In this document: one piece after another, positions 15,365-23,464 of the stretch
Layout of the letters: every line of letters starts with the position of its first letter
How positions within the stretch are numbered: the stretch's first letter is position 1
Assembly (NCBI GenBank): GCA_964522665.1
Contig: CAZFVY010000079.1
Span: 1 to 34,543 of the forward strand
Source: CAZFVY01 sp964522665
GTDB taxonomy: Bacteria; Verrucomicrobiota; Verrucomicrobiia; Limisphaerales; CAZFVY01
Length of the DNA: 34,543 nucleotides
Direction: 5' to 3'
Notes under the pieces: model-generated
The model's database searches: none
Seen by the model: the letters and a program-made list of their open reading frames with translations, nothing else
What the model was told of the DNA's origin: nothing
Program-made: the position numbers and the translations under genes

Positions 15365-16675
15365 ATGCTCGACGCCTCGCGAACCAATTATCGCTCCTTC
15401 ATCCTAACCATGCGGTGGGCTCGGCGCCTGATGCTGGCCTTCTGGCTGGCGCTGGCCGGCATAGGCGGGAGCGCGGAGGCGCCGCCCGGCGCGGCGCCAG
15501 GCTTTGACGCCAAGGTGGCAACCGACGGGTATCTGCGGCGCCTTTCGCCCGAACAGAAGGCGCGCAGTGACGCCTACGCGGAGGGTGGCTACTGGCTCCT
15601 GTTGTGGAATTTTCTGGCGAACGTGGCCGCCTGCGCCGTGCTGCTGGAAACTCGACTCGCGGCCGGAATCCGCGACCGCGTCGCGCGTCTCACTCGGTTC
15701 CGTCCGCTCCAAACGGCGCTCTATTGGATGCTCTTCGCTCTCTTCAGCGCGCTCCTAACCTTTCCGTTGGATCTCTACGCCGGCTACTTCCGCGAGCGTC
15801 ATTACGGACTGGCAAACCAAACTCTGACTGGCTGGCTGGGCGATTGGTTCATGAACCTGCTGGTGACCGCGATTTTGGGCAGCCCGTTGCTCATGGCGCT
15901 CTTCGGCTTGATCCGGCGCCGGCCACAGAGCTGGGGCCTTTGGGGCAGCGCGGTGGTCGTCGCGTTCATCGCCCTGATGAATTTAATCGCCCCGGTTTTC
16001 ATCGCGCCGCTTTTCAATCATTATACGCCGCTGAACGACGCGCGGATCGTTGAACCTATCCTGCGGATGGCCCGGGCCAACGGAATTCCGGTCGAACACG
16101 TTTATCAATTTGACGCGTCCCGCCAATCAACCCGCGTGAGCGCCAACGTCAGCGGTTTTCTCGGCACGGACCGAATCAGCCTGAACGATAACCTGCTCAA
16201 ACGCTGCTCCCAGGCGGAAATCGAAGCGGTGATGGGCCACGAGATGGGCCACTACGTGATGCACCACGCGTACAAGTATGTGACCTTCGCGACCTTATTG
16301 GTGCTCGTGGGAGCCACGCTCCTGCGTTCCGGGATTGACCGCGGAATCGCCTGGCGCGGACGGCGCTGGGGAATCGCGTCGATTGACGACCTCGCGGTCA
16401 TTCCGTTGGCGGTCGGCTTGTTCTCGACGTATCTCTTCGCGCTGACGCCGATTACCAACACCTTCATTCGCACGCAGGAATCCGAGGCGGACATCTTCGG
16501 ACTGAACGCCAGCCGCCAGCCCGACGGCTTCGCGGAATCGATGCTCAAATTGGCGGAATACCGTAAACTCGAGCCCGGCCCGCTCGAGGAATGGATCTTC
16601 TTCGACCACCCAAGCGGCCGGACGCGCATCGGCATGGCGATGCGGTGGAAAGCGGAGAACCTGACCGCGCGTTAG
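15365..16675 (+). CDS. M48-family membrane zinc metalloprotease (Ste24/HtpX-like)
   Basis: This 436-residue protein carries the zinc motif HEMGH and the downstream third ligand in ESEADIFGLN. Upstream are SANVSGFLGTDRISLNDNLL and TPLNDARIVEPI, typical of the CAAX-protease-1/Ste24 branch. It has several membrane helices: N-terminal signal-anchor about 17-33, others about 72-95, 115-135, 155-180, 190-215, and two after the active site. It probably cleaves membrane or misfolded proteins at the cytoplasmic face. ATG 15365 was chosen as the first start; an ATG 16 codons later is possible. It is a single gene that converges on the response regulator, with a strong hairpin after its stop. Confidence 0.92.
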   Translation: MLDASRTNYRSFILTMRWARRLMLAFWLALAGIGGSAEAPPGAAPGFDAKVATDGYLRRLSPEQKARSDAYAEGGYWLLLWNFLANVAACAVLLETRLAAGIRDRVARLTRFRPLQTALYWMLFALFSALLTFPLDLYAGYFRERHYGLANQTLTGWLGDWFMNLLVTAILGSPLLMALFGLIRRRPQSWGLWGSAVVVAFIALMNLIAPVFIAPLFNHYTPLNDARIVEPILRMARANGIPVEHVYQFDASRQSTRVSANVSGFLGTDRISLNDNLLKRCSQAEIEAVMGHEMGHYVMHHAYKYVTFATLLVLVGATLLRSGIDRGIAWRGRRWGIASIDDLAVIPLAVGLFSTYLFALTPITNTFIRTQESEADIFGLNASRQPDGFAESMLKLAEYRKLEPGPLEEWIFFDHPSGRTRIGMAMRWKAENLTAR

Positions 16676-16723
16676 CAGCCCGTTAAAAAACTATGGATAT
16701 TGCTGTAGTTTTTTAACGGGCTG
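16676..16723. terminator. strong bidirectional terminator hairpin
   Basis: CAGCCCGTTAAAAAACT at 16676-16692 and its exact complement at 16707-16723 form a 17-bp stem with a 14-base loop. The stem carries an A-run on the left arm and a T-run on the right arm. It fills the space exactly between the stop codons of the convergent M48 and response-regulator genes. The upper GC part plus T-run fits a terminator read from either strand. Confidence 0.8.
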
Positions 16724-17392
16724 TTAGCCCATTCCATTCACCCACTGAATGGCGTGACGAACCAACTCGGCGCCGCTGTCGAGGTTCAGTTTTTCCTTGA
16801 TGCGCGCTCGGTAGGATTCCACGGTTTTAACACCGATATGGAGTTCCTCGGCGATCTGGCGCGTGGCCATGCCGCGGCCGATCATGTGAAAAACCTCCAA
16901 TTCCCGATCCGCCAGGCATTCGAGCGGGGAACCACCGAACGGCGGCCCGTGCGTGCAGCGGTTCAGCAGCCGCCCGACCATGTGCTCGCTCAGATAGACC
17001 TCGCCCGACAGGATTTTGCGAATCGCGACGAGCACCTTGGTGGTGGCCTCCTGTTTCGTAATGTAGCCGCGCGCTCCCGCCCGCAGCACGCGCTCGGCGT
17101 AGAGCGATTCGTCGTGCATCGAAAGCACCAGAATCGGGATGTTCGGGTACAACAATTTCAGGTCTTTGATCAACTCCAGCCCGTGCGAATCCTTCAGCGA
17201 GATGTCAACGACGATCAGGTGAGGTTGAGCCCCGGGCATCTCCTGGAGCGCCTCCTTGCTGCTCGCCGCCTCGCCGCAGACGACGAGGTCGGTCTCCCGG
17301 TCGATCAACTGGCCGAGGCGTTCCCGCACCATCGGGTGATCATCCACTAAGAAAACTCGGTATTTGGTGATGGGGTCGTTAGTCGCGATCAT
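16724..17392 (-). CDS. NarL/FixJ-family response regulator
   Basis: This 222-residue protein has a receiver domain at about 10-125, with acidic pocket Asp17/Asp18, phospho-acceptor Asp63 (VVDIS) and Lys113. A LuxR-type helix-turn-helix follows at about 158-215 (LADRELEVFHMIGRGMATRQ, then AEELHIGVKTVESYRARI). It is a DNA-binding transcription regulator. It overlaps the 3' end of the histidine kinase gene by 14 bases, so the two are co-transcribed partners. The targets are unknown. No other gene shares the operon, because the terminator hairpin follows directly. Confidence 0.95.
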   Translation of the reverse strand: MIATNDPITKYRVFLVDDHPMVRERLGQLIDRETDLVVCGEAASSKEALQEMPGAQPHLIVVDISLKDSHGLELIKDLKLLYPNIPILVLSMHDESLYAERVLRAGARGYITKQEATTKVLVAIRKILSGEVYLSEHMVGRLLNRCTHGPPFGGSPLECLADRELEVFHMIGRGMATRQIAEELHIGVKTVESYRARIKEKLNLDSGAELVRHAIQWVNGMG

Positions 17393-18905
17393 GGAGTGAG
17401 TCTGGTCCTTTCAGGTTTGCCACCGCGCAGCGCACCACCGTTCCATCCTTGAAACCGGGGCCGATCTGAAATTCGGCGCCGATGAGGCGCGCGCGGTATT
17501 GCATAATGTGCAAGCCCATCCCGCGGTGGTTGGCCGGCGGCGCGTCGTAGCGGCTGCCGTCGTTCGCCACCGTCAGAATGACGGCCGAATTATTCTGGTC
17601 GAGTCGAATGCTGATGTGTTTGGCCTTGCCGTGACGCAAGGCGTTGTTGAGCGCCTCCTGCGCGAGCCGATAGAGGTTCGTCCCCACCATCGGGTCGAAG
17701 ATCGTCGGCGCTCCTTTGGCTTCAAAACGGCACACGACGTTCGAGCTGCGCGAGATATTCTCCGACAATTCCTCCAGAGCGGACGCGAGGCCCTCGCCTT
17801 CGAGCTTCACCGGGTAAAGGCCCCGGGCCAGGTTGCGGGTCTGGCTGATCGCGCTGTTGATCAACTCGCCGATGTCGTCGGTTTCCGCAACCTCCGGCAA
17901 ATTCTGCTCTGCCAACCGGTCGCGGAGCATTTTGATGGCGAAGCCCGTGCTAACCAGATGTTGGCCCAAGCCGTCGTGCAGGTCCTGGCCGATGCGTTGC
18001 TGCTCGCGTTCAATCACGTCCGCCACCAGGCGCTCCATTCGTTTGCGCTGGGTCACGTCATTGAAGACGAACACCACTCCTTGCAGCTCGCCGCTATCAT
18101 CGATCAATTTGCGGGTGGTCATCGCCAGCCAGATTTCCTCCGGATAGTCGCTCAGGCGCGAGCAGAGCTCGAGGCCATCTACCGATCCGCCTTTAAGCGC
18201 CGCGGCCAAAATGGGCGCCGAACCAGGGTAAGCCGCGAGCAACTCCGACAAGCTTAGTCGCGGCTCGTCCGACCATTCGGAACGCCCCGGTTCCGCTGGT
18301 CCGATCTGCAGCAGCCGGGCCGCCGTCGAATTGTAAAGGCGGATCAGGCCGGTTTCATCCGCCACGACGACCCCGTCGCCCATGCTTGTCAGGATCGATT
18401 TCAGCAGGCTGGTTTGCCGGCGCAAGACCGCCTCCGAGCGACTCAATTCCGTCGCGCGCTTTTCCGCCGAGGCGCTCCGTTCGGCGACCCGCAATTCGAG
18501 ATTCTCCCGCAGGAGATTGAGTTTCGCTTCCGTCTCCCGACGGGTCGCGATCTCCTCCTGGAGGCGCCGCTCGCGCTCCGCGACGGCGGAGGTCATCACG
18601 ACGGCGGCGATCGTCATACCCATTTGCAGCAGGGCGTTGACGAACGGAACCACCGGATTGAGGTAATGCCGCCCCCAATTCAACTCGACCAAAAGCCAGA
18701 GCAATGCGCTCCAAATCCCGAGCGCGACTCCCAACCGGCGCCCCGCGGACCACGCCACCAGCGTGCTCGGCAAAAGATAGAAGATTGAGAGCGAAACCTC
18801 CGGGCCGGTTGCCCAGTCAAAGAGGGCGACCAGAAGGACGACCCCGGCGCCGGCCAAGCCAATCATCGCGCTGCTGCGGCGACGAACTGGCTGCTCAGTG
18901 GTCAT
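17379..18905 (-). CDS. NarX-type sensor histidine kinase with PAS domain
   Basis: From ATG 18905 the protein has 508 residues; GTG 18929 is the alternative start. About four membrane helices fill residues 12-110, without a large periplasmic loop. A coiled coil follows (about 110-165), then a PAS domain (about 168-290, LTSMGDGVVVADETGLIRLYN). Next are the HisKA_3 dimerisation domain with phospho-acceptor His310 in GQDLHDGLGQHL, and an HATPase domain (RLAQEALNNALRHG, then HRGMGLHIMQYRARLIG). The PAS region may bind a cofactor or small ligand; no haem-binding motif is evident. It is the partner of the downstream NarL-type regulator. Confidence 0.94.
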   Translation of the reverse strand: MTTEQPVRRRSSAMIGLAGAGVVLLVALFDWATGPEVSLSIFYLLPSTLVAWSAGRRLGVALGIWSALLWLLVELNWGRHYLNPVVPFVNALLQMGMTIAAVVMTSAVAERERRLQEEIATRRETEAKLNLLRENLELRVAERSASAEKRATELSRSEAVLRRQTSLLKSILTSMGDGVVVADETGLIRLYNSTAARLLQIGPAEPGRSEWSDEPRLSLSELLAAYPGSAPILAAALKGGSVDGLELCSRLSDYPEEIWLAMTTRKLIDDSGELQGVVFVFNDVTQRKRMERLVADVIEREQQRIGQDLHDGLGQHLVSTGFAIKMLRDRLAEQNLPEVAETDDIGELINSAISQTRNLARGLYPVKLEGEGLASALEELSENISRSSNVVCRFEAKGAPTIFDPMVGTNLYRLAQEALNNALRHGKAKHISIRLDQNNSAVILTVANDGSRYDAPPANHRGMGLHIMQYRARLIGAEFQIGPGFKDGTVVRCAVANLKGPDSLHDRD

Positions 18906-19478
18906 GAATATATTCCAGAAGGCTACCACGATTCATTCATTCGTTAAACATCAGGGCGCCCAACCAAAACCACGCGCCCGATGGAAAGCATACGCTGAAA
19001 GCAATTTACGCCTGAGACTCTCCTCCCATCTCTTTTCGCTGATCGCCATACGTACTTCACGAAGATTAATTTTGGTTAATCTTCGCCTCTGACGCAAGCC
19101 GGTCAATGACTAATTATTTGTAGGTGAAACACTCACTGAGCTTGGATCGAGGTTGACTGGCATCGCCCGCCGCCAGCCGTAGAGCGGACGATTCCGCCGC
19201 GCTAGACCGCACGCTCGACGACCCGGACCCGGTTGCGGCCGAGGCCCATTAGGTGAAAGGCTTGGACCGGCGGGCGTTCCGGGTTTCAGCGCCCGCGGGT
19301 CGCACGATTTCCAAGGCCTACCCGACGCTAACACGCGCCATCGACGTCCGCAATCGCTTCGGACCTACGGTACGGCAGCGATCCCGGGGGGCGCACCCGT
19401 TTCTGCGCCGCCGAAGCGAACACTTTATCAGCGTGACGGCGGCAGCGGAGCCGCCGAACCACGTCTGATTTTGCGTCC
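18906..19478. other. intergenic region without a recognisable gene
   Basis: This 573-base stretch lies upstream of the histidine kinase gene and downstream of the Ig/discoidin gene. I see no convincing coding frame; the open frames are Arg-rich shadows. It should hold the promoter of the sensor/regulator operon. The only clear structure is the palindrome at 19060-19085. Confidence 0.6.
19060..19085. promoter_or_regulatory. inverted repeat, candidate operator
   Basis: CGAAGATTAA at 19060-19069 and TTAATCTTCG at 19076-19085 are perfect complements around a 6-base spacer. The site is AT-rich against a GC-rich background and lies about 155 bases upstream of the histidine kinase start. It fits a dimeric regulator site, possibly of the NarL-type regulator itself (inference), or a small hairpin. 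Confidence 0.4.
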
Positions 19479-22400
19479 TCACCTTTTCAGTCGATAGAAC
19501 GTAGCCCCAGTCGCTCGAATGGTGGTACTGAAGGGACTCAGATTCCCCGCGGGGACATTCGTCCAACCAGCGGCGTTGGCCACGTTCCCATTCGCTTGCA
19601 ACACCGCGCTTGGATCGGTCCAGGTTAACGTCAGCGCGCTGCCAACGTGCGTAAACGCCAGGACCGGCAGCGATGGCGGCGCCACCGCGACGCCAATGAC
19701 CTGCAATTCGGTCATCTGCAACGCGTAATCCGGCGGCGGATTGTCGAGCGACCGAATCTCGACCCATTGCCCCGCGAAGACCCCCGTCGCATCGAGCGAA
19801 CTGGTCAAAGTAACCAGCGATCCAGCGGCGGAACCCGGATTGGTGTGGTCGGTAAACATATCGGCGCTCCAAACGGTTGGTCCCATCGTGCCGGCGTTGT
19901 CGGAATGAACCGACACCCGGAAGTTGGTCAACCGTTCCGGACAGCAACCGTCCTGTCGGGGAAAAATATTGATGTGGTCGATGTTCACCGTCAGACCCAT
20001 GTTCACCTGATACGCGGCGCCGACCGGCGGGCCAGCGATGGCGTGAAACACGCTGTTGGTGTCCCCGTCCACGAGCATCGAGATATTCCACGCCGACGAC
20101 CAGAGCGGGGTGCTCGCGAAAGCCGGCTGGCCTTTCGCGTAATTATAATCGAAGACAATCTGCGCGGCCGCGCTGGTGACGTTCGTCGTCCCGGGGAAGC
20201 CAACGAGGCAAGTGAATTGCGCCCCCGCGTCGGCCGCGGCCAGTGGCGGCGTGACGTAAGAGCTGGCGGTCGCTCCCGGAATGCTCACGCCGCCTTTCTG
20301 CCATTGGTAGGTCACGTTCGTCTGCGCGCCATTCACGGCCCGGGCGCCGACCGAAAACGCCGCCGTGCGCAACGGCGCCGTTACGGCATCTTTCGGCTGT
20401 TGGAAGATTTGCGCGACCGCCGTAGTACCGACAAACTTGCCGAATACCTCCATTTCGTCCATTTGGAGCGCGTAATCCGGCGGCGGATTATCCAGCGACT
20501 CGATCTGGATCCATTGACCGGTAAAAACGCCGCTCGGGTTCAAGCCGTTGGTGAGCACGACGACCGTCCCCGCCTTCGAGCCGGGATTGGAGCCATCCGT
20601 GAAAAGATCCGCGCTCCAAACCGTGGCGCCCATTTGACCATTATTGTCGTTATGCACCGATACCCGCAGGTTCGTAAACCGTTCCGGCACGGCTCCGTCC
20701 TGGCGCGGATAAATATCGATTTCACTCATCTGAACCGGCACGCCCAAATTCACCTGATAGGCGAATCCCACCGGCGGGCTGACGTCTCCGTGGAAATAGC
20801 CGTTGATATCGCCATCGACCAGCATCCCGACGTTCCAGCCGGGCTGGCCCGACCAAAACGGTCCGTTCGCGTAAGCGACGGCATGGTACGCAAGATCGAC
20901 GCGCAACGTCACCGCCGCGCTCACGAGCGTCGCCAACCCCGGGTACGACGCCACGCAGCGATAGCTGGCGCCGTCGTCACTCGCCGCCAGGATCGGCGTT
21001 GTGTAGGAGGCGTTGGTGGCGCCGGCGATGTTCGTGCCGTTCCGCTGCCATTGGTACGTCAGAAGGCCCGCGTCGCCATTGATCAGTTTGACGCCCAGAC
21101 TGAAGGTGTTCGTGCCGCCGAGGCCGGCGACGCCGCTGACGGGCTGTTGCGTGATTGACAAGCTCGGCGCGGTGGTCGTCAGATTGCCATAGACTTCGAG
21201 TTCGTCCATTTGCAACGCGTAATCCGGCGGCGGATTATCCAATGTCTCGATCTGGATCCATTGACCGGAGAAGGTTCCCGACGGGTTCAGACCAGCGTTC
21301 AAGGTGACTAACGAGCCGGCGGTTGAACCGGGATTCGACCCATCCGTAAAGAGGTCCGCGCTCCAGACGGTAGGACCGATCTTGCCACCATTATCCGAGT
21401 GAACCGAGACGCGGAAATTGGTCAACCGTTCCGGGCAGCACCCGTCCTGGCGCGGATAGAGGTCGATCTCACTCATCTGAATCGTCGTTCCCAGGTTCAC
21501 CTGATACGCGAAGCCGACCGCCGGACCGGCGATTCCGTGGAAAACGCTGCCGCGATCGCCATCGACGAGCATCGAGATGTTCCACGCGGACGACCAAAGT
21601 GGTCCATTGGAAAACGCGCCGGCATGAAATGCCCAATTGATTCGCACCGTGGCCGCCGCGCTCGTGACGCTGGTCAGCCCGGGGTAGGACACGACGCAGC
21701 GATAGACAACGCCGTTATCACCCGGCGCGATCGGCCCGATGGTATAGGTGGAATTCGTGGCCCCGACGAGGTTCGTTCCCGTCCGCTGCCACTGATACGT
21801 GATATTGGTCGAGGAGCCGTTGAGCGCTTTGGCCACAATGCTAAAGGTATTTGTCTGCCCAATATCGACTTTCGCGTCCGCGGGCTGCTGACTAATCAGC
21901 AAAGCCGGCGCGGTCGTCGTGACGGCTCCAAAAGCTTGCACCTCGCTGATTTGCAACGCGTTGTCCGGGACCGTGCTATCCAACGCCTGGATGCGGATCC
22001 ATTGCCCCTGAAAGTTGTTGGCATCCGCGGCGTCCAGCGCGGCGGTCAAGACGTCTTTCGAGCCGGGATCGCTGCCCGCGTTCGAGCCGTCCGTGTGCAG
22101 ATCCGCCTTCCAAACCATGGCGCCAAGCTGGCCATTGTTGTCCGTATGCACCGAGACGCGATAATTCGCGAGCCGTTCGGGATAGAGACTGTCCTGCCGC
22201 GGCCAAACGATAATCTTAGAGAGCGCGACCGGCGCCCCCATATTGATGAGGTAAGCGAAGCCAGTGGCCGGAGCCAATCCCGCGTAAATGGCGTGGTAGT
22301 GGTCGCCATCGACTAATTGCGCCGTGGTCCCCGTCCCCAGCGGGCCGGTGGCGGTCACGGCCGCGCCCGCCGCGCGATTGACCGCCGCGGCGGGAACGTT

Positions 22401-22922
22401 GGCGTACGCTTCCAACTCCGTCATTTGCAGAGAATAATCCGGCACCGCGTTCGTCAGCGTCTGCACCTCGAGCCAACGCCCGTTGGCCGGCGTCGGCGGA
22501 ACGATGCTCACCACCTTGCCGGCGCCCGACCCGGCGTTGCTCCCGTCGGTAAACATATTCGTGCCCCACAACTCCGTTCCGATATTCCCGGTTCCGTCGT
22601 CGCTGTGGACCGAGACGCGAATATTCGTCAGCCGTTCCGGGACTTGGCCGTCCTGCCGAGGGTAAATCCGAATCTCATTCACCGCGTAATTCGTGCCGAG
22701 ATCGACCGTATAGGCGAATCCAAGCGGGAGCGCGATATCACCGTGGATGACATCGGCCCGATCACCGTCGATCAATTGCGCGATATTGAATGGAGCTCCG
22801 ACGTAGAGTGGTCCGTTGACGAACGCCGTGCCGTTGAGAGCCACGTTCACGTTATCGGCAAGCGCCGCGCCGCCAACGGCAAGCGCGAGACTGAAACAAA
22901 GGAAGGCGAGGATTTTTTTCAT
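19479..22922 (-). CDS. giant exported protein of alternating discoidin-like and Ig-like domains
   Basis: From ATG 22922 the protein has 1147 residues. The signal peptide MKKILAFLCFSLALAVGGAALA is followed by five galactose-binding-like (F5/8 type C, discoidin) modules. Each has the pattern LVDGD, GFAYQVNLG, PRQDxxxPERLTNxRVSVHSDN, WSADLFTDGSN and PPDYALQMDELEV. They lie at about 25-175, 178-335, 431-585, 681-840 and 935-1090. Three Ig-like modules (TYQWQRxGTN) separate the later ones. The last about 50 residues end in FYRLKR, the tail seen on many verrucomicrobial exported proteins. A carbohydrate or cell-surface binding role is likely; no catalytic domain is visible. Frames upstream of 22922 are not convincing. 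Confidence 0.88.
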   Translation of the reverse strand: MKKILAFLCFSLALAVGGAALADNVNVALNGTAFVNGPLYVGAPFNIAQLIDGDRADVIHGDIALPLGFAYTVDLGTNYAVNEIRIYPRQDGQVPERLTNIRVSVHSDDGTGNIGTELWGTNMFTDGSNAGSGAGKVVSIVPPTPANGRWLEVQTLTNAVPDYSLQMTELEAYANVPAAAVNRAAGAAVTATGPLGTGTTAQLVDGDHYHAIYAGLAPATGFAYLINMGAPVALSKIIVWPRQDSLYPERLANYRVSVHTDNNGQLGAMVWKADLHTDGSNAGSDPGSKDVLTAALDAADANNFQGQWIRIQALDSTVPDNALQISEVQAFGAVTTTAPALLISQQPADAKVDIGQTNTFSIVAKALNGSSTNITYQWQRTGTNLVGATNSTYTIGPIAPGDNGVVYRCVVSYPGLTSVTSAAATVRINWAFHAGAFSNGPLWSSAWNISMLVDGDRGSVFHGIAGPAVGFAYQVNLGTTIQMSEIDLYPRQDGCCPERLTNFRVSVHSDNGGKIGPTVWSADLFTDGSNPGSTAGSLVTLNAGLNPSGTFSGQWIQIETLDNPPPDYALQMDELEVYGNLTTTAPSLSITQQPVSGVAGLGGTNTFSLGVKLINGDAGLLTYQWQRNGTNIAGATNASYTTPILAASDDGASYRCVASYPGLATLVSAAVTLRVDLAYHAVAYANGPFWSGQPGWNVGMLVDGDINGYFHGDVSPPVGFAYQVNLGVPVQMSEIDIYPRQDGAVPERFTNLRVSVHNDNNGQMGATVWSADLFTDGSNPGSKAGTVVVLTNGLNPSGVFTGQWIQIESLDNPPPDYALQMDEMEVFGKFVGTTAVAQIFQQPKDAVTAPLRTAAFSVGARAVNGAQTNVTYQWQKGGVSIPGATASSYVTPPLAAADAGAQFTCLVGFPGTTNVTSAAAQIVFDYNYAKGQPAFASTPLWSSAWNISMLVDGDTNSVFHAIAGPPVGAAYQVNMGLTVNIDHINIFPRQDGCCPERLTNFRVSVHSDNAGTMGPTVWSADMFTDHTNPGSAAGSLVTLTSSLDATGVFAGQWVEIRSLDNPPPDYALQMTELQVIGVAVAPPSLPVLAFTHVGSALTLTWTDPSAVLQANGNVANAAGWTNVPAGNLSPFSTTIRATGATFYRLKR
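19690..21960 (-). repeat. three tandem ~747-bp coding repeats (discoidin plus Ig unit)
   Basis: The string GCGTAATCCGGCGGCGGATT recurs (first copy with one base fewer in common) at 19723, 20469 and 21217, so the spacing is 746 and 748 bases. A diverged fourth copy sits near 21958. Neighbouring stretches, for example GATCTGGATCCATTGACCGG, are also shared by the second and third copies. The DNA identity shows recent tandem duplication of whole domain pairs within the gene. Confidence 0.75.
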
Positions 22923-23228
22923 AGATACCGGGCAGTAAGGTAGCGTTTCGGGACAAGGATCAGGGTCCAAGACAAACCGGCGACACACCGCCGATCAATC
23001 GTTCTGCGCCTTGAGCTTGGCCCCCAAATACTCGCCGTCGAATCAGCCGGGCGACGCGGCCACCGCGTTCCCCGATCCAACCCGTCGGCGCTCCCCGCCA
23101 AGACCCATCGATCAATGGGCGCTCGCCGTCCAAGTTTCTTGTCCCCTCGCGCCATCGACTCGCCACACGGACGAGTCGGACGCGCGGAAACCTGCGTTGG
23201 AATGGTGTTCTAAACTTGGATTGCACCG

Positions 23229-23257
23229 ATTTTCCTTCAGCCAAACGTCAGTGTCAA
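23229..23257 (-). promoter_or_regulatory. candidate sigma-70-type promoter for the Ig/discoidin gene
   Basis: On the minus strand TTGACA (23257-23252) is followed after 17 bases by GAAAAT (23234-23229). The -35 is a perfect match and the -10 matches four of six. A transcript from here would have a leader of about 300 bases, which is long, so a closer promoter cannot be excluded. Confidence 0.3.
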
Positions 23258-23416
23258 CGTCATTTTCTACAGTGCTCGAACACAAGATGGCCAATGGCGG
23301 TGGTATCCGAGACACCAGAACCGGCGACCCGTGATCAAGCCAGTCCTCCGGTGACGTTTACTCCCGAGGGATGGCGCGCCTGGATTCGTCGCGCCGCTGC
23401 TACCGCGGTGGCGAGA

Positions 23417-23432
23417 CCGCCGGATCCGGCGG
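23417..23432. terminator. GC palindrome after the cytochrome/propeller gene
   Basis: CCGCCGGATCCGGCGG is a perfect 16-base palindrome, 32 bases past the minus-strand stop. It could fold into a 6-bp stem with a GATC loop. No T-run follows, so a terminator function is only possible. Confidence 0.3.
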
Positions 23433-23464
23433 GGCGTAGTTCGGTTGAGGAATGTTGCGTCGGC

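Larger units (their letters stand above)
22923..23464. other. intergenic region without a recognisable gene
   Basis: This 542-base stretch separates two minus-strand genes for giant exported proteins. I see no credible coding frame in it. It contains a candidate promoter (23229-23257) for the Ig/discoidin gene and a short palindrome (23417-23432) just after the stop of the cytochrome/propeller gene. Confidence 0.6.

Noticed and set aside
20000..22943. long plus-strand open frames opposite the Ig/discoidin gene
   Set aside because: They mirror the minus-strand gene in codon-phase shadow, are rich in Arg and His, and have no recognisable domain.
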